A stretch of 22,182 nt of DNA from Methanothrix sp. (lineage in GTDB: Archaea > Halobacteriota > Methanosarcinia > Methanotrichales > Methanotrichaceae). Below the pieces are notes generated by a model. The model was not told the origin of the DNA. It was given only the letters and a program-made list of their open reading frames with translations, and did no database searches. This document shows positions 13,654 to 21,714 of the stretch, one piece after another. A program made the position numbers and the translations under genes. Positions within the stretch are counted from its first letter, which is position 1. Each line of letters starts with the position of its first letter. The stretch spans positions 1 to 22,182 of the forward strand of contig JALNZQ010000002.1 of the NCBI GenBank assembly GCA_023229165.1, written 5' to 3'.

Positions 13654-15156
13654 GTGCAAGAGAAGTCGTTAGCGGATATCAACGAACGCATTCGCGACGG
13701 GAGCGCCCGCGTCGTAACGGCAGAGGAGATGCCTGACATCGTGGACGAGCTGGGCCTTGCCGGAGCCGTGCGCGAGGTGGATGTAGTAACCACTGGAACC
13801 TTTGGAGCCATGTGCTCCTCGGGTGTATTTCTCAATCTGGGCCATAGCGACCCGCCCATAAAAATTTCCAAAGCTCTGCTCAATAAAGTAGAAGCCTACG
13901 GTGGAGTCGCTGCTGTCGATCTATTCTTAGGCGCGACGCAGCCCTCCGAGGACCGAGGAATAGAGTACGGCGGAGCGCATGTCATGGAAGATCTCATTTC
14001 GGGAAAGCAGATAGAGGTGGACGCATATGGTGCGGGCACAGACTGCTATCCACAGATGGAGCTCGAGACCAGCCTGCGCCTGGAGGATTTCAATCAGGCC
14101 ATCATGGTCAATCCCCGCAACGCTTACCAGCGCTACAATGCGGCCACCAATTCCGCCGACCGTACCATGCATACTTACATGGGCACACTGCTTCCCCGAT
14201 TTGGCAATATTCACTACAGCGGCTCGGGTGTTCTCTCCCCGCTATCCAATGATCCGAATTTCGATTACATTGGAATCGGTACGCGCATCTTTCTGGCCGG
14301 GGCCCAAGGGTACGTCATGGGATCGGGCACGCAGCATAATCCCCAGAATAACTTCTCCACGCTCATGGTCACGGGCGACATGAAGAAGATGAATAATCGT
14401 TTTCTCAGAGCGGCGACATTTCATAAATACGGCCCCAGTCTATACCTCGGGATTGGCATTCCCATACCAATACTCAATGAAAAGTTGGCCCGTAGCACAG
14501 CCGTGCGGGATAGAGACATCACAGTTCCTGTGATGGACTACGGCATCGCTCGCCGGGATCGGCCCTCTTTGAAGATGGTAAGCTACGAAGATCTGAAGTC
14601 GGGAATGATTGAGATTAATGGAAATGAGGTCTCTACCTCTTCACTCTCCAGTTTCCATGTAGCCAGGGAAGTGGCTCTCACTTTAAAACAGCAGGTGGAG
14701 AAAGGCGAGTTTCTGTTAAGCTGTGCAGTGGAGCCTTTGTCCCGTGTGGGCAGCTCCCGGCCCATGAAGCAGACCAAGGAATCGCCAAACGTGGGCGACG
14801 TAATGAGTCGCGACGTGGTCACGGTTCGAGAGGACATCGGGGTAGAGGAAGCGGCCAGGCTGATTGTGGGCGGCAGCTTCGATCACCTGCCTGTGATCTC
14901 CAGGGACGGACGGCTGATGGGCATAATCACCGCCTGGGATATATCCAAGGCAGTGGCGGGTGGCAAATCCTCTCGCATTGGTGATATCATGACCCGGAGG
15001 GTTTATTCTGTCAAAGCGGATGAGCCCATTGAACTCGCGGCTCGCACCTTTGATACGCACAGCATCTCGGCAATGCCGGTGGTAGACGGAGACAATAAGG
15101 TAATTGGAATGATCACCAGTAATCACCTATCCCGGCTCTTCGCGCGGAGGCGATAG
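13654..15156 (+). CDS. L-aspartate semialdehyde sulfurtransferase (DUF39 with two CBS domains)
   Basis: Homologue of Methanosarcina MA1821, which makes homocysteine from aspartate semialdehyde and sulfide with reducing power. The start is set at GTG 13654 (500 residues). The two cysteines, in GAMCSSG and TDCYPQ, then fall at positions 54 and 131, the numbers I recall for the conserved, persulfide-linked cysteines of the Methanosarcina enzyme. A TTG seven codons upstream shifts them to 61 and 138. The DUF39 domain spans about 1-370 and includes HYSGSGVLSPL and IGTRIFLAGAQGYV. Two CBS domains follow (about 385-435, from VGDVMSRDVV; and 445-497, from IGDIMTRRVY), likely sensing an adenosyl ligand such as SAM. 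It is three bases upstream of its ferredoxin partner. Confidence 0.92.
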   Translation: MQEKSLADINERIRDGSARVVTAEEMPDIVDELGLAGAVREVDVVTTGTFGAMCSSGVFLNLGHSDPPIKISKALLNKVEAYGGVAAVDLFLGATQPSEDRGIEYGGAHVMEDLISGKQIEVDAYGAGTDCYPQMELETSLRLEDFNQAIMVNPRNAYQRYNAATNSADRTMHTYMGTLLPRFGNIHYSGSGVLSPLSNDPNFDYIGIGTRIFLAGAQGYVMGSGTQHNPQNNFSTLMVTGDMKKMNNRFLRAATFHKYGPSLYLGIGIPIPILNEKLARSTAVRDRDITVPVMDYGIARRDRPSLKMVSYEDLKSGMIEINGNEVSTSSLSSFHVAREVALTLKQQVEKGEFLLSCAVEPLSRVGSSRPMKQTKESPNVGDVMSRDVVTVREDIGVEEAARLIVGGSFDHLPVISRDGRLMGIITAWDISKAVAGGKSSRIGDIMTRRVYSVKADEPIELAARTFDTHSISAMPVVDGDNKVIGMITSNHLSRLFARRR

Positions 15157-15159
15157 AAC

Positions 15160-15546
15160 ATGAAACTCATGCTGCATGTAGCTCCTGGCATTGTGCGTTA
15201 TCCTGTCATAGCCTCAGTCATCCTGGAAACCGGTGCACTGTTGAACATCGAGAGAGCCAGCATCGATGCTGTGAGCGGAGAGATTGTCCTGGAAGTGCCA
15301 CAGGACAAGTGTTTGGTGGTAAAGGAGGCATTCGAGAGGCGCGGGGTAAAGGTCGTGCCCCTGGAGATTCCCGTCATCCGAGATGAGAATGAGTGCGTGC
15401 ATTGCGGGGCGTGTGTTTCCATATGTCCAACGAGCACATTTCGTTTCGAGGATTGGAGGGTCGTGGCCGATTCTGGCAAGTGCATTCAGTGCGGAGCCTG
15501 CATCACGGGCTGTCCCCAGCGTGCTTTGAAGCTGGTCTTGAGGTAG
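15160..15546 (+). CDS. NIL-domain ferredoxin, partner of the sulfurtransferase
   Basis: A protein of 128 residues, homologous to Methanosarcina MA1822, the iron-sulfur partner of homocysteine synthesis. Residues 1-72 are a NIL/ACT-like ligand-binding domain as in the C-terminus of methionine importers (LMLHVAPGIVRYPVIASVI). Two [4Fe-4S] motifs follow: Cys79, 82, 85 and 89 with Pro, and Cys108, 111, 114 and 118 with Pro. It probably passes electrons to reduce the disulfide or persulfide formed on the sulfurtransferase. It begins four bases after the stop codon of that gene, with GGAGGCGA inside the end of the upstream reading frame as ribosome site, so the two are co-transcribed and probably coupled in translation. 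Confidence 0.92.
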   Translation: MKLMLHVAPGIVRYPVIASVILETGALLNIERASIDAVSGEIVLEVPQDKCLVVKEAFERRGVKVVPLEIPVIRDENECVHCGACVSICPTSTFRFEDWRVVADSGKCIQCGACITGCPQRALKLVLR

Positions 15547-15566
15547 CTCTTAGTGGAGGGCTTATC

Positions 15567-15598
15567 AAATTTTTTTTGTCACTTGATTTTTTTGTTTG
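15567..15598 (+). terminator. Double T-tract terminator after the homocysteine genes
   Basis: Runs of eight T (15570-15577) and seven T (15587-15593) begin about 23 bases after the stop codon. No stable hairpin is evident. This fits archaeal T-tract termination. Confidence 0.6.
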
Positions 15599-16140
15599 CC
15601 ATGATTAAGTACTTATAGCAGATATTGAATGAATGGATATGTGTAACTGTCCCTTTTTGATTCGACGTTATTTTTAGTCTAAATATTTTAAGAGAAGTTA
15701 TTTATCTATATTTAGTTAACATTACAATTATATATACAATACCGTTTTTGATCGTCCCTGCAGTCGACAAACAACGATAATTATTGATAATAATATTAAT
15801 ATGAATCATACCTGCGCATCTAATACACTTAATCTTATTATATCATTTTATGTGAATTATATTAATTTAATCTAGTTATTAAAAAAACAATCAAAAGAAA
15901 TGGTAACTTATATATGGGTGGACAGTTAATACTCAGAGTATAGGTTAGTGGTGTATATTTTAGCGGTTGTAGAGGAATATATGATATTTGATACTGATCC
16001 GCTATGTGGTATGGAAAAGCCATGGCCGCTATATCATGATAATATAGTATCAAAGTTTACTGTCTATGCATGCGTGAAATTATCAATTAAGTCATTTTTA
16101 CATATTACATTTATTAATTCTGTTACAAAGGGTGGACAAG
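15599..16140. other. AT-rich intergenic region without a convincing gene
   Basis: About 540 bases that are strikingly richer in A and T than the flanking genes. They contain several TATA-like boxes (TTATATATA about 15728-15736; CTTATATATG about 15908-15916), A-runs, and short palindromic pieces such as ATAATTAT and ATTAAT. GGGTGGACA occurs at 15916-15924 and again at 16130-16138, where it forms the ribosome site of the TPR gene. Short open frames here have unusual composition and no supported start. The region probably holds the TPR gene promoter and a long leader; part may be acquired DNA. Confidence 0.5.
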
Positions 16141-19100
16141 ATGACTGATTACGGCAACGTTTTCTCTCTAGGCATCTTAGCCGATGCCCTTTGCCAGCCG
16201 GGAGGCTACGAGCCAAAGCGACTGCGCAGCCTCTCTGGCCAGGGGTCTGATCTCGTTTCCCCCTTCATTGAGGCCATACTCTCCTCCGATGAGGATCAGA
16301 TGCAAAAGAGGCTCGCTGGGCTGGCTGATTCTCTCTCCGGTAGTAGCAGTTCTTCTGCCTGGTTTAATCTGGGTCGCCTGGCTGCCAGCCTCTTTTTTCG
16401 TCGCGCAGCCGAGGAGTATTTTGAGAAGAGTGCCCGTCTGGCCCAGTCGCAGGGAGACGATGAGGGGGAGGCGCAGGCCTGGTTATCTTTGGGCATCCTC
16501 TACCATGATGATGAGGACTGGGATCGAGCCTGCCTGTTCTACGAAAAAGCCTTGCAGGTCCTTGATGAGGGCAAGAGCCTGCCTCTTATGTGCTCTGTCC
16601 TGATAAATTTAGGCAGGGCCGGTTGCCGGAAAGGAGATATCTCAAACGCGGAGCAGTGCTATTCCAGGGCGCTTCGTTTGCTCGATGGCGATGATCATAG
16701 AGGTCGGGCCGATGTGCTCTACTGCCTGGGAGAGCTATGCCAGATAAGGGGCAACTATGCCGGGGCGGAGGAATGCTATCAGAAGAGCATCTCCGAGGGG
16801 GAGAAGGCCGGCAACCAGGGGGCAATGGCGGCATCGCTCGCAGCACTAGCATCCGTCTATCAGTTCACCGGGGCGGCAAATAAGGTGGAAAGCTGCCTGG
16901 AAAAAGCCCGGCACCATCTGCAAGACATTGGCGACGAGATAGGCGCAGCAAGGATGCGTTTTCAATTGGCTGATTTCTTTTTCCTGGAAGGCAGGCTCAA
17001 AGAGGCTGTAGACCATTATGAAAAGAGCCTGCCGACCTTAGAAGAAAGTGACACACTCCTGGCCGCTCGCGCTCAAAGTCGCATGGGGCAATGCTTCCTG
17101 GATTTGGGTGACTACGCCCTTGCAGAGGATCATTTAGAGAGGGCCAGAGAGATCATGCAAGGTCAGGGCGACCTATGCAGCGTTGCTGATCTTCTCATAT
17201 TGCTTGCCGGCAATTATTGCAGGCAGAATCGGCTCGATGAGGCTTTGCAATGCTCCCGGCAATGCCTGGAGATCAGAGAGCAGCAAAATGACCCCCATGC
17301 CATTGCCGATGCATACAGCTGCATGGGACAGATTCATGCCGACCGGCGCGAATACCGCTCTGGAAAAGTTTGCTTTCAGAAGGCTGTAGATCTGTTAATT
17401 CAGAACGGAAAATGCTTGCCCGCGGCTGAGGCGCTCTCCAATTTGGGAAGCTTATGCCATCTGAATGGGGATCTGGAGGATGCCTTAGACTGCTATATCC
17501 GCGCTTTAGATATCTTCCAGGAACTGGGCAATGAGCAGGGTCAGTCCCAGACAGAGGCCAATTTGGGCCTTATCTACCAGAGCAAAGGAGAGTTCTCTCT
17601 TGCCGAGGATTATTTGCAAAAGAGCCTGGCGGCCAGAGATGGGGCAGATGTTGCAGGAGGGGCTGGCATCAAGCTCTCCCTGGGTCTGACAGCTCAGTGC
17701 AAGGGCGACTGGGATAATGCCCAGAATTATTTTGAGCAGGCAGCCCAGGCTTTTGAAGATCTGGGGGATCTTCATGGTTTTTCTCTGGCGCAAAACAATC
17801 TGGGAAATCTTCACTCGGATCGGGGAGACATCCGCAAGGCCATTTTATGCTATAACTTGAGTCTGGATGCCAAGCGTGCTCAAAATGATCTGCACGGTAT
17901 GGCCACAACTCTTGCGAATCTGGCGGCTGCCTATTACCAGGAGGACGAGTTGGAAACGGCGGAGGATATGTACCTTAAGAGCCTGGAGATCTTCCGAGAG
18001 ACGGGTGACCAGAGTGGCGAGGGGCAGTCGCTCCTTGGCTTGGCCAACGCTAAGGCCGAGAAGGGGGATCTGAAGAACGCTTTGTTGCATTTTCAGGATT
18101 GCCTCATGCTGGGAATAGAGCGGCAAGACTCCTTAGCCATGACTGCAGCTCAAAATGGCCTGGTCAAGGTATCTCTTCGGCTTGGTCTATGGCAAGAGGC
18201 AGAGGCCAGCTATGTTCGGGTATTGGATTCGCTTCGTTCCATGGGTGACTCGGAGGCGGAGGCGGCGGTATTATGCTCATGGGGAAATCTGCAAGCAGAT
18301 CTGGGTGAGTGGAACCGTGCCATGGAAAACTATCAGGAGAGCCTGGCCATCTTGGAGCGGTTAGGAGACGTCTATTCCATGGCGGTGGCCAAAAACAACC
18401 TGGCCAATATCTGTTACCGGCGCGGCGATTGGACGGGGGCTCTTGAGAACTACCGCCAGAGCCGGGAAGGCTTTGCTAAGGAGGGTGATGATAAAAGCCA
18501 GGCATCCGTTTTGAGCAATATGGCCTGCCTCTGCTACAAGAGAGGCGAATGGTCCCAGGCTTTAGAGTGCTATCAAGAGAGCCTGGATCTCTTCGAGAGG
18601 CTGGAGGATATGGCTGGGGCGGCGCAGGTGCTGGGCAATTTGGGCAACTTCTACCATCGCAGAGGCGAGCGCAGTTTAGCCAAAGAGCATTTCTTAAGGG
18701 GCCTGGAATTTTTAAAGCGCCTGGGAGATATGCAGGGCGCCGCGGAGATGCAGGCCAATATCGACATGCTAAGGCCTGGCCGGGGCGGCATCCTTGAAAA
18801 TCTCGATGATTACCATAAGCAGCTTGGTGAGTTGAAAGCACAAGGAGACCTCTCCGGTCAGGCAGAGGTGCTCTGTGCACTGGCTGGCTCTTTTGCGGAC
18901 CGTTGCCAGTGGGAGTCTTCCATCTCTTGCTACCAAGAGAGCCTGCAGCTTTTTGCGGCCGTAGGGGAGATCTACAACCAGGCTCAGATCCGCTTAAATA
19001 TGGCCCTGGTTTATAAGGACAAGGGCGATTTTGCCGGAGCAGTCACGCTTTTTGGCGATGCCCTGGAGATCTTTCAGAGGCTGCAGGCCGCTCCCTGTAT

Positions 19101-19866
19101 CGCCCAGGCTATGCTTCATCTGGGAATCATCCTTGGCGTGAGAGGCCTGGCGAAAGAGGCCGAAGATCACTTCCGCCTGGCCATCCGCCTGCAAGAGGAA
19201 CTGGAAGCCCCGCCCGATCTATGCGAGGGATATCTGGCCAGGGCGCAGTTCCTGGTCAGGGAGGGGCGGCTGGTTGAGGCCGAATTCTATCTCAGTCGGG
19301 CGGAGACGCTCATATCTCGTACCGATTATCCGATCCTCAACATCCTGCTCTACAATACGCAAGGAGAGATTTATCAGAAGGAAGGTCGCCTCCAAGAGGC
19401 AATGAGTAGTTTTGAGAGGGCTTTATCCCAGGCAAGAATGCTGTCCAACCCCTATGAAGAGGCAAAGGCCATTGCCAATCTAGGAAGGCTGGCATTGCAG
19501 GTCAAGGACTATCCTCATGCTCTGGTCAAGTTGCAGCAGGCGCTGGCAGCCATGAGCCGCCTGGGGGCAATACATGATTCTCTGGCCATTTACCAGGATC
19601 TTCGCCGTCTATTCCTGGACCAGGGGGATTATGCGCGATCTGAGGAGATGGCAGCACTTGGAGAGCGGGAAGCCGTCAGGCTCGGATATATGGGGCGTGC
19701 CGGCTGCAAGGATGAGGGTGCACAGGACTGTGCCGACGTCCTGCAATTATCCTGTCATGAGGAAGGAGCCAGCACCAAAACTCTGCTGGTGAATAGGGAA
19801 AAAGAAGATTCTGAAAAGCTGCCTCTGTCGTTGCCTGTCACATTGCAGCAAAGCAGGATTTGCTAG
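16141..19866 (+). CDS. Very large tetratricopeptide-repeat protein
   Basis: Start ATG 16141 (1241 residues), with GGGTGG at 16130-16135; an in-frame GTG three codons upstream overlaps that site. After about 70 residues of non-repeat N-terminus, about 28 units of 39-41 residues run from about 72 to 1190. They share a pattern of L-G-x-x-Y, then G-D/E-x-x-x-A-x-x-x-Y-x-x-S-L, and often end G-D-x-x-G, as in kinesin-light-chain and LGN type repeats. Unit 21 (MLRPGRGGILENLDD) is degenerate and splits the array. The C-terminal 50 residues are polar and include five Cys-poor low-complexity stretches. No signal peptide or membrane segment is present, so it is a cytosolic scaffold. Partners are unknown. 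Its end overlaps the converging gene by four bases. Confidence 0.9.
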   Translation: MTDYGNVFSLGILADALCQPGGYEPKRLRSLSGQGSDLVSPFIEAILSSDEDQMQKRLAGLADSLSGSSSSSAWFNLGRLAASLFFRRAAEEYFEKSARLAQSQGDDEGEAQAWLSLGILYHDDEDWDRACLFYEKALQVLDEGKSLPLMCSVLINLGRAGCRKGDISNAEQCYSRALRLLDGDDHRGRADVLYCLGELCQIRGNYAGAEECYQKSISEGEKAGNQGAMAASLAALASVYQFTGAANKVESCLEKARHHLQDIGDEIGAARMRFQLADFFFLEGRLKEAVDHYEKSLPTLEESDTLLAARAQSRMGQCFLDLGDYALAEDHLERAREIMQGQGDLCSVADLLILLAGNYCRQNRLDEALQCSRQCLEIREQQNDPHAIADAYSCMGQIHADRREYRSGKVCFQKAVDLLIQNGKCLPAAEALSNLGSLCHLNGDLEDALDCYIRALDIFQELGNEQGQSQTEANLGLIYQSKGEFSLAEDYLQKSLAARDGADVAGGAGIKLSLGLTAQCKGDWDNAQNYFEQAAQAFEDLGDLHGFSLAQNNLGNLHSDRGDIRKAILCYNLSLDAKRAQNDLHGMATTLANLAAAYYQEDELETAEDMYLKSLEIFRETGDQSGEGQSLLGLANAKAEKGDLKNALLHFQDCLMLGIERQDSLAMTAAQNGLVKVSLRLGLWQEAEASYVRVLDSLRSMGDSEAEAAVLCSWGNLQADLGEWNRAMENYQESLAILERLGDVYSMAVAKNNLANICYRRGDWTGALENYRQSREGFAKEGDDKSQASVLSNMACLCYKRGEWSQALECYQESLDLFERLEDMAGAAQVLGNLGNFYHRRGERSLAKEHFLRGLEFLKRLGDMQGAAEMQANIDMLRPGRGGILENLDDYHKQLGELKAQGDLSGQAEVLCALAGSFADRCQWESSISCYQESLQLFAAVGEIYNQAQIRLNMALVYKDKGDFAGAVTLFGDALEIFQRLQAAPCIAQAMLHLGIILGVRGLAKEAEDHFRLAIRLQEELEAPPDLCEGYLARAQFLVREGRLVEAEFYLSRAETLISRTDYPILNILLYNTQGEIYQKEGRLQEAMSSFERALSQARMLSNPYEEAKAIANLGRLALQVKDYPHALVKLQQALAAMSRLGAIHDSLAIYQDLRRLFLDQGDYARSEEMAALGEREAVRLGYMGRAGCKDEGAQDCADVLQLSCHEEGASTKTLLVNREKEDSEKLPLSLPVTLQQSRIC

Positions 19867-20513
19867 AGGTCGGACCAGACCATGGATGGCAATAGACTCA
19901 GCTGCAGGTCGTTCTCCGCCAGGGCATGCCTGATCTGCGGTTCCTTGAGGAGCAGATCCAGTTCGGTCAGTCGCCCCATCACCTCACCGATGCGAGCGGC
20001 TTTATGCTCGCTCCTGTAGCGAACCGGGGCATAAAATATCTCGCCGTTGCCAGGGGCCGCCTCCACGCCAAAGAAGTCGCGGCTGTAAAAGCCCTCGAAC
20101 TTGAGGATGATGGGCTTGTAGACATTCTTTAAGGCCGGGACATAAAATTCCTCCAGTACTATTTGCTGCATTCGGTTCTTTGTTTCGGCGATGCGCAGCC
20201 TGATGTATCCCTGGCCATGGATGTAGCCCGCATAATGTATGTCGTATTTGATGCGGGAGCGCAGGTCGGTATGCAGGCCCAGGGTAAACTCGCAGGTATC
20301 CTCTGTCTCTGTTGGATCTAAGTTGAGAAAGTACCTGATGAAAAGTGTGTACTGGTTTTCAAAGGTGATGTAAATATAACTCTCGTCGCTCTCTTTACTC
20401 TTGACCGCGATATCGCGTACATTCCAGCCAAAGAGCTTCTGGGCCTCTTCTTTGGTGAAGTCGTGCGACGCAAACTCGCGAACCTTCTCCAGGAGATCTC
20501 CCATTATTTCCAT
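19863..20513 (-). CDS. Unrecognised 216-residue protein downstream of cbiB
   Basis: I did not recognise a family. The N-terminus is helical (LLEKVREFASHDFTKEEAQ), followed by a beta-rich segment with alternating hydrophobic residues (about 30-150: YIYITFENQYTLFIRYFL, then YAGYIHGQGYIRLRIAE), and a helical C-terminus (about 175-210). Cysteine is almost absent (one), and there is no signal peptide or membrane helix, so it is probably cytosolic. It could be a sandwich domain that binds protein or ligand. The ATG at 20513 has AAGGCGA directly before it; ATG 20504, three codons on, has better spacing. It lies 33 bases after cbiB on the same strand and is likely the last gene of that operon. Its 3' end overlaps the TPR gene. 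Confidence 0.72.
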   Translation of the reverse strand: MEIMGDLLEKVREFASHDFTKEEAQKLFGWNVRDIAVKSKESDESYIYITFENQYTLFIRYFLNLDPTETEDTCEFTLGLHTDLRSRIKYDIHYAGYIHGQGYIRLRIAETKNRMQQIVLEEFYVPALKNVYKPIILKFEGFYSRDFFGVEAAPGNGEIFYAPVRYRSEHKAARIGEVMGRLTELDLLLKEPQIRHALAENDLQLSLLPSMVWSDL

Positions 20514-20546
20514 TCGCCTTAATTCTTCTCTCGAATCGGATAAACA

Positions 20547-21461
20547 TTATGCTGAATAGAACAGGACCAATAACGCCGCGGCTAAGGTTAGGGCGATTGC
20601 AGTCTGCATAAGATGCAGGGCTCGTGGCACGTCCGATGTATCAGGCACCATTCCTTCCTCCACCAGCACATAGTAGCCGGGCTTCTCCAGGCGAATATTG
20701 AGTGCGCCGGCGAGAGCCGCCATGGGCCAGCCGGAGTTGGGACTGGGGGTAGCGCGATGATAGCGGAAAGCGGCTCGAAGAGCCGCGCTTGCGCTGGCGG
20801 GCCGGGCCAGGGCGATGAGAATAATGGATAGGCGGGCGGGAAGGAAGTTGACCAGATCATCGAGCTTTGCTCCGGCAAAGCCCAGCTCCTTGAGACCTTT
20901 GGTCTTATAGCCGATCATGGAGTCCATGGTGCTGATGGCCTTGAAGGCCAGAGCGGCTTCCAGGCCCAGGCCGAATGGCGCAAAGAGCAGATAGTAAAAT
21001 ATGGGCGATAGGATGCAGTCCACATAGTTCTCCGAGAGCGACTCTATCACCGCCGAGCTGGCTTGACTTCTGGAAAGCGAGGTCGTATCGCGGCCCACCA
21101 GTGCGGGCAGCATCGACTTGGCCTCGTCCATGTCCCTGTCGATCATCTGTCCGATGTCCCGAGAGACCTGCAGAAGACACCTGATCGCGAAGGTGGACTT
21201 GAATAGGTAGGCTGAGACGAGCAGTGGCAATAGGGGGACAAATCCTGCAGCCTTGACCAGCAAGTGGCCGGATAGAACGGTTACTACTATTACAATTATG
21301 GCCAGTGCAATTCCGCTCGCCCTGCTGGGCCGGGCATGGGCGCGCAGGAAGGCAATGAATTTTCCGATCCAGACTACAGGATGAATTCTCGCCGGCATCT
21401 CGCCTAAGAGGATGTCGTAGGCCGCGGCCAGGAGAAATACGGCCAGGCTTTCTGCAATCAT
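20547..21461 (-). CDS. cbiB: Adenosylcobinamide-phosphate synthase CbiB
   Basis: A membrane enzyme of 304 residues that joins aminopropanol phosphate (or aminopropanol) to the adenosylcobyric acid side chain with ATP in cobamide synthesis. Family motifs are HPVVWIGK at the N-terminus, GRDTTSLS near the middle, ESLSENYVDCILSPIFYY, then AISTMDSMIGYKT, DDLVNFLPARLS, and SPNSGWPMAALAGAL. Several hydrophobic segments (about 3-15, 52-90, 150-175, 215-235 and 282-302) fit the multi-span protein. The ATG at 21461 has GAGGAAGAGG before it. It starts 10 bases after the cysteine-rich gene, in operon with the threonine-phosphate decarboxylase, consistent with the pathway. Confidence 0.94.
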   Translation of the reverse strand: MIAESLAVFLLAAAYDILLGEMPARIHPVVWIGKFIAFLRAHARPSRASGIALAIIVIVVTVLSGHLLVKAAGFVPLLPLLVSAYLFKSTFAIRCLLQVSRDIGQMIDRDMDEAKSMLPALVGRDTTSLSRSQASSAVIESLSENYVDCILSPIFYYLLFAPFGLGLEAALAFKAISTMDSMIGYKTKGLKELGFAGAKLDDLVNFLPARLSIILIALARPASASAALRAAFRYHRATPSPNSGWPMAALAGALNIRLEKPGYYVLVEEGMVPDTSDVPRALHLMQTAIALTLAAALLVLFYSA

Positions 21462-21471
21462 TGCCTCTTCC

Positions 21472-21714
21472 TCACAGATGCGCCTCCAGCTTCTTCCAGA
21501 CCGTGCCGACAGCCTCGCCCTTCATGAGTGCGTCCAGTACCATGTCGGCCACGTCAGGGCGGTGGATGATTTGACAGGACTCGCAGCACCAGGTGCCGCC
21601 CTGCTCTTTGCCGCCCGTTCTTTTGTCCCGGCAGGGATAAAATGGGCAAAAGCAGAGTGCGCAGTCCTGCTCTTTGGAGTGGCAGGGAAATCTCTCGCAA
21701 TTCAATCTCTGCAT
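21472..21714 (-). CDS. Small cysteine-rich protein of the cobamide operon
   Basis: A protein of 80 residues with eight or so cysteines in its first half: NCERFPCH, CALCFCPFYPCRD, then WCCESCQIIHRP. It matches the cysteine-rich small domain (PF04071-like) found in methanogen cobamide gene clusters. Such domains probably bind zinc or an iron-sulfur cluster. In Methanosarcina the domain is fused to the C-terminus of the threonine-phosphate decarboxylase. Here it is a separate frame whose ATG (21714) lies 13 bases upstream of the end of that gene (stop at 21702), so the two overlap in different frames. The function is not clear; a metal-dependent role in the kinase or decarboxylase step is suggested by the Methanosarcina fusion. 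Confidence 0.82.
   Translation of the reverse strand: MQRLNCERFPCHSKEQDCALCFCPFYPCRDKRTGGKEQGGTWCCESCQIIHRPDVADMVLDALMKGEAVGTVWKKLEAHL

Noticed and set aside
13059..13736. 225-codon plus-strand frame across the divergent promoter and into the sulfurtransferase
   Set aside because: It is antisense to the radical SAM gene and out of frame with the sulfurtransferase, with no family resemblance.
15948..16148. 66-codon frame in the AT-rich region
   Set aside because: It has a GTG start without clear ribosome site and unlikely composition, and it ends just inside the TPR gene.
16300..19700. Possible DNA tandem repeat or CRISPR-like array
   Set aside because: The periodicity of about 120 bases is the TPR protein repeat; units differ widely in DNA and have no spacer structure.
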